Source: Manis javanica (Eukaryota > Chordata > Mammalia > Pholidota > Manidae). Taken from it: DNA of 64,000 nucleotides. Shown here piece after piece: positions 23,701 to 33,988 of this stretch; the first letter of the stretch is position 1, and each line of letters begins with the position of its first letter. The notes under the pieces were generated by a model. That model had not been told where the DNA came from, did no database searches, and saw nothing but the letters and a program-made list of their open reading frames with translations. A program made the translations under genes and the position numbers. The DNA lies in assembly GCF_040802235.1 (NCBI RefSeq), contig NC_133161.1, forward strand, positions 108,703,001-108,767,000, written 5' to 3'.

Positions 23701-25263
23701 TTGGATCTCTTATCTGAATTCATTCTTGAGTTCTTGGATGTCTTTCTGTACCTCCATTAGGATGTTGATTATTTTTATTTTGAACTCCCTTTCAGGAAGA
23801 GTCACAAGGTCCATATCATTTAAATCTTCCTCTGGAGTTGTATTAACAATTTTACTCTGGAGAAGGTTCCTTTGGGATTTCATGTTTGTATATGGCGCCC
23901 TCTAGTGTCCAGAAGCTCTATTCTGGAGCTGCTGAGCCCCTGAAGCAATGTTAGGGGTTACAGGGGAGCGGTACTGCGGGTAGGAAAGAGCTGTTCCCTG
24001 CCTCCTGGCTCCTATGCCTGTCTCCACTGCCTGAGCCAGTGGGCCATGCACACAGGTATAAGTTTTTGTCCCAGAGCAGCCAGATACGGATCCCTGCTTT
24101 CCAGAAGCAGCTGGATTCCCAGTCTCTCCAGGAACTCTGCCTGTATTAACTTTCCAACCCAGTAGTCATGCGAGTCTCATGAAAGCATTGTGAAATATAG
24201 GTTTGCACTCCCAGTGCAGATCTCCGGAGCTAGGTATTCAGCAGTCCCAAGCCTTCCACTCCCTCCCTGCTCCGTTTTTCCTCTTCCCGCTGGTGAGCTG
24301 GGGTGGGGGAGGGGCTTGGGTCCCACGGAGCCACAGCTCTGGTACATTACCCCGTTCACTGAGGTCTGCTCTTTTCTCCAGGTGTGTGCAGTGTGACGCG
24401 TCCTCTTTCCGGTTGCTCTCTCAGGATTAGTTGCGCCAATTAAATTTTCTAATTGTATCCAGTTTTAGGAGGAAGCCTCTGTCTCTCTCACGCCGCCATC
24501 TTTAATCCAATCTCTCCATCCCTTCACTTTTATTCTGTGTATGCCTTTTGGTTTGAAGTAAGTCTCTTGTAGGCAGCATATAGTTGGATCTTGTTTTTTT
24601 ATCCATTCAGTGACTGTATGTCTTTTGATTGGTGCATTAGTCCTTTTCCATTTAGGGTGATTATCAATAAGTATGTACTTTTTGCCATTGCAGGCTTTAG
24701 TCTCATGGTTATCAAAGGTTAAAGGGTAACTTCCTCACTATTTTAGATTTTAACTTAACTCAGTATGCTATTACAAACACAGTCTAAAGGTTCTTTTTGT
24801 TTTCCCTCCTTTTCTTCCTCCTCCATTCTTTATATATTAGGTAGCATATTCTGTACTCTTTGTCTACCCTTTTTATAACCTCTGGTCACAGCTATTCAAC
24901 CTTAGGAACACTTCCAGCTATAGCAATCCCTCCAAAATACACTGTTGTGTTGGTTTGTGGAAGGTAAATTCTCTCAGCTTTGGCTTATCTGGAAATTGCT
25001 TAATCCCTCCTTCAAATTTAAATAATAATCTTGCTGGATAGAGTATTCTTGGTTCAAGGCCCTTCTGCTTCATTGCATTAAATATATCTTGTCACTCCCT
25101 TCTGGCCTGTAATGTTTCTGCTGAGAAGTCTGATGATAGCCTAATGGGTTTTCCTTTGTATGTGAATTTTTCTCTCTCTCTGGCTTCTTTTAATAGTCTG
25201 TCCTTATCCTTGATCTTTGCCATTTTAATTATTGTATGTCTTGGTGTTGTCCTCCTTGAGTCC

Positions 25264-27107
25264 TGCCAGGAGCCATGCTACTCAAGCTGTGTAGCGAAGC
25301 TCAGGCTGGAAGAAGACCCCCATAAGGCAGGGGCCTTCGCAGCTGGCTCCCTCTATTACCCACCTTGATTTTGTTATTCTCCATTATACTATTGGCTTTG
25401 TTTTTGCTTGCATTGTTGCCAAAGACTAAGCTAAGCTTTGCTAAGGAGCACAGAAAAGATGAGAACATAAACTTCCCAGAAGCTTTTCAGGACAGTGCTC
25501 CTGAAGATTGGAACATGCAGGGGCCAAATGGCGATCTTGGCATAAAGTACTGAAACCTACTGTTAGTTAGTCAAACATTGACCACCCCATTTCCACTGAG
25601 AATGCCCCCCTTGTTTACAATGCTAGTGAAACTAGTGATGGAAAGTTTTCTAGAAATAGAGTCATGAGAGAATGTTGAATGGAATAACCCTGTTGACACT
25701 TAATCATCTCGTTTTCTTCCCTCTGCTACTTCTATAGTTTGTTTTTCTTCTTTCCTAATTACAGCTTTTTACTAAACTTTGTGCCTTATATGTGAGATTA
25801 CCAAATACCATAATTTTCCAGGAAGTAAAGATACTTCAAGTGCTGGGTATAGAAGCCACGGAGCATAAATCTGCAAAGAAGTAAAAAACTAACCTTTTCA
25901 AAGAATATTACTTCTCTCTCACCAGCTTTACATCTCCCTGTACGGCCCTGTAAGATGGCTGGTTAGCCAGAGATGGGTAAGATTCCTCAAGGGAGGAACA
26001 ACCTAAGACAGGCACAGTCGCAGGGGGGCCATCAGGTGAAAAAATGGGGGCCAACAGAGGTGAGGCTTAGAACCTCACCTCCCCACCCCCAGTTTTGAGA
26101 GAAATTGTCTACACCCGTGGATATCTTGTTGCCCTTGTTTAGCCTGGATTAGTATCTGGTCTGTAGGCACAAACCTGATCATCTACACCTGCCTTCTTAC
26201 AGTTCTAAATCATCCTATCTATATCTTGCATCTACCTACTACATCAACATTTTATTACAAATGTAAAGGAGAAAATATGAGATTAATATATAAAGTATAA
26301 AAATCAAATGAGTAATCATACATCATATTTGGCTTGATTGTTTATAGTTTAAAGTTTGTAGTTAAACAGTTTCTATGATATGAATGCCCTTGCATTGTTC
26401 ACCATGTAAGAACTTGTTTAGTCCCTGCAGTAGTGGAGTTATAGAGACCTGTGTAGCATTGTCAGGGAGATTTTGGTATCCACACAAATGAAAGAGAAAT
26501 GTAGATAAGGGGAAATGTAGATAAGAAGGGGAAATGTAGTTTGCTGCCTACTGTGCCCTGTAAAGGGGTATATAATGAAGATATGAGTTTATGATTTTAG
26601 ATTGATTATAAATTTATTAAAGCCTCTAAGAATATTTTTGTGGGAAAGAATCCTAGCTAACTGTGGCACTAGGTGACCTGTATTTCACCTTGAGCTGATA
26701 GACTCCATAGTCGCTGCTACATACTGCACGCTCCTATGGTCACATGCACTACTTAGAAACTGCGTTGCATAGAAACATAAAACACAATAGAGTACATGTT
26801 GATAGGAAAAGTTTCAGTCAAGGAACAGAAAAACAATCACCTGTCTAATGCTTGACCAACCATGAATAGATTAAAAAGGAAAAGAAAGAAAAAAAGCTTT
26901 CTTATACTTATTAACCAACTGCCTATACTAATTAATCATCAGAACAATAAAAAATCATATCCTTGTGCAAAATGGCATAAATAAAGCTGTCATCGACACT
27001 TTGTCAAGAGACCACCTCCATCTGACTCCGTGTCCTGTCTCTCCATACGCTGACTCCGTCCTGCACCTTTGGGCATCCCACCCCTAGGCTGGAGCTGGAC
27101 TCCTGCA
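25264..27107 (+). mobile_element. Solo LTR of an endogenous retrovirus, 6-bp target duplication
   Basis: The element starts TG and ends CA and is flanked by GAGTCC on both sides (25258-25263 and 27108-27113). The disrupted L1 ORF1 text continues across it. A TATATAA motif lies at 26569 and an AATAAA at 26980-26985, upstream of a C-rich U5-like end. No internal gag, pol or env is seen, so it is the product of LTR-LTR recombination. A 6-bp duplication is typical of class II (betaretrovirus-like) elements. About 700 bp (25700-26400) match the LTR part of the unit at 39.0-39.8 kb. Confidence 0.88.
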
Positions 27108-28556
27108 GAGTCCCTTGTGTTGGGATATCTATGCATCTCCATGGCCTGAGGGACTACTGCTTCCCCAGATTGGGGATGTTTTCAGCAATTACCCCCTCAA
27201 AGACACTTTCTATCCCTTTTTGTCTCTCTTCTTCTGATACTCCTATAATATGAATATTGTTCTGTTTGGATTGGTCACACAGTTCTCAGTATTTCATTCC
27301 TAGAGATCTTTTTTCTCTCTTTGCCTCAGCTTCTTTGTATTCCTCTTCTGTAATTTATATTTCATTTACTGTCTCCTCCACTGTATCTAATCTGCTTTTA
27401 AAACCCTCCATTGTGTTCATCAACAATTGGATCTCCATTCTAAATTCATTCCTGCATTCTTGAATATTTTTCTGTACCTCCATGAGCATGTTTATGATTT
27501 TTATTTTATAATCTCTTTCAGGAAGATTGATTAGTTCTGTCTCACTTGAGCCTTTTTCTGATGTTGAGATTTTGCTTTGAACTAGGTTCCTTTGATGTTT
27601 CATATCTATATGTGGTGCCCTCTAGTGCCCAGAAGCTCTACTCTCTGGATCTGCTCAGCCCCTGGAGTGATGTCAGGGGTCACAGGGGAGTGGTGCTGGT
27701 GCCTGGGGGTGGGGAGGGGAAGGAGCTGTTTCCTGCTTCCCATCTGCTATGCCTGTCTCCACTGCCAGAATCAGTGGCCCAAACACACAGGTGTAAGCCT
27801 CTATGCTTTGCATTTTTAGCTGCTGTAGGTGGGGCTTCCTTCTGGCCTGACGCCAGGGCAGGGTTTGCTGGTTTGTGAGCCAGGTGCGTGCTGGCCTGGA
27901 GGAAAGTGAAGCAGGCTGCGTATCATGGTGTGGGGCCTTGGAGCTGTGTAGCCAGCCAGGGGGACAGAGCGCTTGAAGATTGTGAAACCTGCTGGGCACG
28001 TGCACCCGTACAATTTTGTCTACCTATTCTTTCTCCTGAGCAGTAAGCTTGGTGCATTCCTTACCCCTTAAGCAGCCCTCTCGCTTTTAGGAAATATCTG
28101 AGACTGCCCACCCAGATCAGCCAGATATGGATCCCTGTTTTCCACAAGCAGCTGGAATCTCAGCTTCTCCAGGTATTCCACGTGTCTTAGCTTTCCAACC
28201 CCACTAATCACCAGAGTACCATGCAGTGCAGGTTCATGCTCCCAGAGCAGATCTCCAGAGCTAGGTGTTCAGCAGTCCCAGGTCACCACTCCCTTCCCAC
28301 TCCATTTCTCTTCCTCCTGCCAGGGAGCTTGGGTGGGGGAAGGGCTTGGTTCCTGCTGTGTCATGGCTTTGTTCGTTACCCTGTTCTGTGAGGTCTGTTC
28401 TTTTCTCCAGGTGTATGCCATCTGGTCCAGCCTTCTTTCCTGTTGCTCTTTCAGGATTAGTTGTATTAATTATATTTTCATATTATATGTATTTTTAGGA
28501 GGAGGTCTCTGGCTCACCTCTCACGCCACCATCTTTAATCTCTTCAAGACCATTTA

Positions 28557-28663
28557 CATTTAATGAAACTATTGACATATTTGGGTTTAGGTGCACATTT
28601 GGCAGTTTTCTACTTTTTGTTCTCTATTTCTTCCTTCGTCCTGACTATATTTCTTTGCATACA
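28557..28663 (-). mobile_element. Old L1M fragment, antisense (host of the sense-strand nest)
   Basis: Reverse-strand L1 text ('tgacatatttgggtttaggt') that resumes at 41277 after the nested elements. Confidence 0.65.
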
Positions 28664-29887
28664 GAATATTTGGTGGGCGGAGTAGGAAAAAAGATGGCAG
28701 AGTAGGTAGGCAAGGCAGAAACCTCCTCCCACACACACACAAGGAAGTATCTACAGTAAATACAACTAACCCTGAAAATGACCTAAAGACTGCAGAACAG
28801 ACCACCTGCACGTGGGGAGAAGGAGACCACACAGAGAAGGGAAAATTGGCAGAGCCATGATTGATTACAGCCCCAGCACCTCCGTCATCCCAGCCCACAG
28901 GCAGAAGGAAGAACTGAGCAGGGTGGGGACAAGTTCTAAGGAACTCTGCACACCTGGCCCTGGAGATCTGCACTCGGAACACGAGTACACATAGCATTGG
29001 GTTTTGGTGATTAATAGGGCTGGACACCAGGGAAAGCTGGAGCATTCTGAGAGGCTTAGACTACACCAGGTGGAGGCAGTGGAGGCATGCTCTATTGATC
29101 CCACTGAGATCCAAATAAAAGCAGCAGTTTGAAAGATTTGCCAGCAGCAGAGGGTTGCCAGAGGGGCAAGGGTTGGACAGAGCTCTCTGCATGTGAAAGG
29201 GCAAGTGGAAGACCCTTCCTCAGCCCAACAGTTTGGGCACTTGTGGGTGCCCCAAATGTTCCATCCCCCTCACTGGCAGCTCAGCGCTGAGGTGCTTCCC
29301 TGTGCACCTGCCTGCACACCCACTCACTCATCCCAGCAGCATCAGACTTTGCTGCCTGGCAATCATAGCAAGCCCTCCTAACTTACTCAGTCCTCACTGC
29401 AAAGCAGAACCAGGCACTGGAGAGAAAAGAGTGTTGAGCTATTGGGCACCAGAGGATGCCTTCTTCATAAAGCCATTACTTTCTAGGCCAGGAAGCAGAG
29501 CAGATTCAATTAATACAAAGGAAGAAACACAGAACCTCTGATGAAATGAGGCAGAGGAATATATTCCAAAGAAAACTACAGGATAAGACATGAGAAAGAG
29601 GGCTAAACAAAATGGAGATCACCAATCTTCTTGATAGATATTTCAAAGTAACAGTCATAAATATGCTCACTGATCTGTGGGAAAGTATTGATGATCTTAA
29701 TGAGAAATTTAACAAAAGAGAAGAGTTGAAAAACAGCCACTGAGAGCTGAAGAATACAGGGACTGAATGAAGTATACATGAGAGGGGGTGAATAATAGAT
29801 TGTTGCAAGTAAAGGAGACAAACGGAAATTAAAGAACAGGAAAACAACGAAGCTGAGGAACAGAAAAAAATCTCTAGAAACAAAAGA

Positions 29888-30340
29888 ATGCTAAGAGAGC
29901 TGTGTGACAACTCTGAATGGAACGATAATCACATAAATTGGATATCAAAAGAAGAGAGACACCAAGAGATTGAGTGTCTTGTTAAAGAAATAATTGTTGA
30001 AAACTTCCCCAATCTGGGGAAGAAAATAGACATCCAGTTATGGAAGCTCAGAGAGCCCCTAACCAAAGGAATCCCAGGAAGGCAACACCAAGACATATAA
30101 CAAATAAAATGACAAAGATTAGGGATAAGGAGAGGGTATTGAAAGCAACCAGGGAGAGAGAAGACTACTAATTAGGGAAACCCCATCAGGCTATCAGCAG
30201 ACTTCCCAGAAGAAACATTACAGGCCAGAGGGGAGGGTCATGATATATTTAATGTATTGAAACAAAAGGACCTTTCACCAAGAATCCCCCAGCCAGCAAG
30301 ATTATCATTCAAATTTAAATGAGAGATTGAACATTTTCCA
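29888..30340 (+). pseudogene. Decayed ORF1 of the HAL1-like element
   Basis: The frame from 29888 reads MLRELCDNSEWNDNHINW and then VKEIIVENFPNLGKK, which aligns to the L1 ORF1 RRM. The homology continues in other frames through 'agcaaccagggagagagaag' and the C-terminal domain to about 30340. Several stops and indels break it. Confidence 0.7.
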
Positions 30341-31544
30341 GATAAACAAAGTCTGAAAGAATGTATAATCACTAAACTGGCATTATAGACTATGTTAAAA
30401 TGATTTCTGTAGATGGAAATGTTCTTAATTCTAAATAGTTTCCACCAGTGAAAATAAACCCACAGTTAAGGTAGTAGGCCACTCTTGACTAGGAAGAATT
30501 AATATAGTCAAAATGGCCATCCTGCCCAAAGCCATATACAGATTTGATGCAATCCCTATCAAATTACCAACAACATTCTTCAACGAACTGGAACAAATAG
30601 TTCAAAAATTCAAATGGAAACACCAAAGACCCCAAATAGCCAAAGCAATCCTGAGAAAGAAGAATAAAGTGGGGGGGGGATCTCACTCCCCAACTTCAAG
30701 CTCTACTACAAAGCCATCGTAATCAAGACAATTTGGTACTGGCACAAGAACAGAGCCACAGACCAGTGGAACAGATTAGAGACTCCAGACATTAACCCAA
30801 ACATATCTGGTCAATTAATATTCAATAAAGGAGCCATGGACATACAATGGGTAAATGACAGCATCTTCAACAGCTGGTGCTGGCAAAACTGGACAGCTAC
30901 ATGTAAGAGAATGAAATTGGATCACTGTCTAACCCCATACACAAAAGTAAATTCAAAATGGATCAAAGACCTGAATGTAAGTCATGAAACCATAAAACTC
31001 TTAGAAAAAATCATAGGCAAAAATCTCTTGGACATAAACATTAGCGACTTCTTCATGAACATACCTCCCCGGGCAAGGAAAACAAAAGCAAAAATGAACA
31101 AATGAGACTATATCAAACTGAAATCTTCTGTAGAGCAAAGGACACCATAAATAGAACAAAAATGGACCCTACAGTATGAGAGAATATATTCGTAAGTGAC
31201 AGATATGATAAAGGCTTGACATCGAAAATATATAAAGAGCTCACACAGCTCAACAAACAAAAAGCAAATAATCCGATTAAAAAATGGGGAGAGGAGGGGG
31301 GCGGAGCCAGGATGGCGGCGTGAGTAGAGCAGTGGAAATCTCCTCCCAAAAACACATAGAGCTATGAAAATATAACAAAGAAAAATCTTCCTAAAATAGA
31401 GACCACAGGACACAGTACAACATCCAGACCACATCCACACCTGCAAGAACTCAGCACCTTGCGAAGGGGGTAAGATACAAGCCCCGGCCCGGCGGGACCC
31501 GAGCGCCCCTCCCCCCGGCTCCCGGCGGATGGAAAGAAACCGGA

Positions 31545-32540
31545 GCGGTTTTTTTTTTTGGCGAGTGCTTTTTGGAAGCCTTAAAGGGACGGGCCCCCGT
31601 TGCTAGGGAGGCAGGGTGGCGGGACCAGTGAGCAGGTGCCTGGGACCGGCGCCTGAGGACAAAGAATATCCCGCGTTTCTCCCTGCGGGACTGGCGGGAG
31701 GGTGCCTGAGACCGGTGCCTGAGGACGGAGGAAATCACGCGTTTTTCCCCTTTTTTTTTTCTCTTTTTGGCGAGCACTTTTTGGAAGCCTTAAAGGGACA
31801 GGGACCCCAGTGCTAGGGAGGCAGGGTGGCGGGACTGGTGAGCGGGTGCCTGGGACTGGCGCCTGAGGACAAAGAATATCCCACGTTTTTCCCTGTGGGA
31901 CCGGTGGGCGGGTGCCTGAGACCGGCACTTGAGGACAGAGGAAATCGCGCTTTTTTCCCCCTTTTTTTTTCTCTTTTCTGCGAGTGCTTTTTGGAAGCCT
32001 AAAAGGGACAAGGATCCCGGTGCTAGGGAGGCAGGGCGGCGGGACTGGTGAGCGGGTGCCTGGGGCCGGCACATGAGGACAAAGAATATCCCGCGTTTTT
32101 CCCTGTGGGACCGGTGGGTGGGTGCCTGAGACCGGCACCTGAGGACGGAAGAAATTGCACGTTTTTTCCCCTTTTTTTCTCTCTTTTTGGCGAGTGCTTT
32201 TTGGAAGCCTTAAAGGGACAGGGACCCCAGTGCTAGGGAGGCAGGGCGGCGGGACTGGTGAGCGGGTGCCTGGGACCAGTGCCTGAGGACAAAGAATATC
32301 GAGCGTTCCTTCCCTGCGGGACCGGTGGGTGGGTGCTTTTTGGAAGCCTTGAAAGGACAGGGACCCAGGTGCTAGGGAGACAGGGCAGCAGGACCAGTGA
32401 GCGGGTGCCTGGGACCGGCACCTGAGGACAAAAAAAAAAAAAAAAAAAAATCGCTTGTTTTTTCCTTTTTTTTTTCTTTCTGTTCCCTCTCTCATTGTTG
32501 CTGTTGTTGTTTTGGTTTGGAGAGTGCTTTTTGGAAGTCT
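31545..32540 (+). repeat. Tandem array of ~210-bp units (L1 promoter monomers)
   Basis: The anchor CTTTTTGGAAGCC recurs at 31568, 31777, 31987, 32197, 32336 and, in a variant, at 32527. The spacings are 209, 210, 210, 139 and 191 bp. Each full unit contains AAAGGGACAGGGACCC, GCTAGGGAGGCAGGG, two GTGCCTG(A/G)GAC blocks, a 'gaggacaaagaatatcccgc' block and a C4-T10 tract. The layout resembles the monomer arrays that drive mouse L1 transcription. Promoter activity is inferred. Confidence 0.85.
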
Positions 32541-32902
32541 TAAAGGGGCAGGACAGGTCACTTAGACCAGAGGCAGGGAATCTGGGGATCTCTGGGCACT
32601 CTAACCCCCTGGACTGCAGGGAGCACAGAGGCCCCTTATGGAGATAAATAGCCTCCTGGCCGCTCCCCCTCCAACGGGGCTCCACCATTTTGGAGGAACA
32701 GCCCCAGCCAGGCCAAGCCCACAGCAACAGTGGAGATAAACCCCAAAGCAACTGGGCAGGAAGCAGAAGCCCTGTCTGCGCACAGCTGCCCAGCACAAGC
32801 AAATAGAGGTCGCTATTCTCCCAGGAAAAGGCTACAAACCAACAAGAAGGGAAGCTCTTCCAGTGGTCACTTGTACCAGCTCTGCAAACTATCTCTATCA
32901 CC

Positions 32903-33793
32903 ATGAAAAGGCAAAACTACAGGCAGACAAAGATCACAGAGACAACACCTGAGAAGGAGACAGACCTAACTAGTCCTCCTGAAAAAGAATTCAAAATAAA
33001 AATCATGAACATGCTGACAGAGATGCAGAGAAAAATGCAAGAGCAATGGGATGAGATGCAGAGAAAAATGCAAGAGCAGTGGGATGAAGTCCGGAAGGAG
33101 ATCACAGATGTCAGGAAAGAGATCATAGAAGTGAAACAATCCCTGGAAGGATTTATAAGCAGAATGGATAAGATGCAAGAGGCCATTGAAGGAATAGAAG
33201 CCAGAGAACAGGAACGTATAGAAGCTGACATAGAGAGAGATAAAAGGATCTCCAGGAATGAAACAACACTAAGAGAAATATGTGACCAATACAAAAGGAA
33301 TAACATTCGTATTATAGGAGTATCAGAAGAAGAAGAAAGAGGAAAAGGGATAGAAAGTGTCTTTGAAGAAATAATTGCTGAAAACTTCCCCAAACTGGGG
33401 GAGGAAATAATCGAACAGACCATGGAATTACACAGAACCCCCAACAGAAAGGATCCAAGGAGGACAACACCAAGACACATAGTAATTAAAATGGCAAGGA
33501 TCAAGGACAAGGAAAGAGTTTTAAAGGCAGCTAGAGAGAAAAAGGTCACCTATAAAGGAAAACCAATCAGGCTAACATCAGACTTCTCAACAGAAACCCT
33601 ACAGGCCAGAAGAGAATGGCATGATATACTTAATGCAATGAAACAGAAGGGCCTTGAACCAAGGATACTGTATCCAGCACGACTATCATTTAAATATGAT
33701 GGTGGGATTAAACAATTCCCAGACAAGCAAAAGCTGAGGGAATTTGCTTCCCACAAACCACCTCTACAGGGCATCCTACAGGGACTGCTCTAG
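32903..33793 (+). CDS. L1 ORF1 protein (RNA-binding chaperone), intact
   Basis: ORF1p coats L1 RNA as a trimer and acts as a nucleic-acid chaperone in retrotransposition. The frame opens MKRQNYRQTK and is uninterrupted for 296 residues. It has an N-terminal basic segment, a coiled coil (about residues 30-115), an RRM (about 125-225, with NNIRIIGVSEEEERGKG) and a C-terminal domain (PRRTTPRHIVIKMARIKD, later STETLQARREWHDILNAMKQ). Residues 40-50 and 51-61 are near-exact copies (EMQRKMQEQWD), a 33-bp in-frame duplication that lengthens the coiled coil. Human L1 ORF1p is 338 residues, so this is a somewhat short family member. Whether it is expressed cannot be told from sequence. Confidence 0.9.
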   Translation: MKRQNYRQTKITETTPEKETDLTSPPEKEFKIKIMNMLTEMQRKMQEQWDEMQRKMQEQWDEVRKEITDVRKEIIEVKQSLEGFISRMDKMQEAIEGIEAREQERIEADIERDKRISRNETTLREICDQYKRNNIRIIGVSEEEERGKGIESVFEEIIAENFPKLGEEIIEQTMELHRTPNRKDPRRTTPRHIVIKMARIKDKERVLKAAREKKVTYKGKPIRLTSDFSTETLQARREWHDILNAMKQKGLEPRILYPARLSFKYDGGIKQFPDKQKLREFASHKPPLQGILQGLL

Positions 33794-33988
33794 ATGGGAG
33801 CACCCCTAAAAAGAGCACAGAACAAAACACACAACATATGAAGAATGGAGGAGGAGGAATAAGAAGGGAGAGAAGAAAAGAATCTCCAGACAGTGTATAT
33901 AATAGCTCAATAAGCGAGCTAAGTTAGGCAGTAAGATACTAAAGAAGCTAACTTTGAACCTTTGGTAACCACGAATCTAAAGCCTGAA

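Larger units (their letters stand above)
18572..24515 (-). mobile_element. Younger full-length antisense L1 nested in the older L1
   Basis: The flanks are CCATCACTTCACTTT (18557-18571) and CCATCCCTTCACTTT (24516-24530), a 15-bp target duplication with one mismatch. The element is 5.94 kb, starting (right end) with the complement of a GATGGCGGCGTGAG-type 5' end and finishing (left end) in a T-rich tail. Outside the duplication, the older L1 text continues without loss, which proves the order of insertion. Its short 5' UTR lacks the tandem units seen in the L1 at 31.3 kb. Confidence 0.9.
14839..28544 (-). mobile_element. Full-length antisense L1 split by two later insertions
   Basis: The target duplication CAAGACCATTTA flanks it (14827-14838 and 28545-28556). 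The 3' end is at the left, with a T-run and 3' UTR. ORF2 sequence runs to 18571 and continues from 24531. ORF1 and the 5' UTR run from about 25080 to 28544, ending in reverse-strand 'cacgccaccatctttaatc', a normal L1 5' terminus. The interruptions are a younger L1 (18572-24515) and a solo LTR (25264-27107). All frames are broken by stops and indels. Removing the two insertions leaves about 6 kb, the expected L1 length. Confidence 0.88.

Noticed and set aside
31581-32561. 326-residue minus-strand protein as a host gene
   Set aside because: It is the complement of the L1 5' UTR tandem units. It is kept only as a low-score ORF0-like possibility.
32233-32904. 223-residue minus-strand frame before ORF1
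   Set aside because: It is a shadow of L1 5' UTR units and flanking leader, with no independent support.
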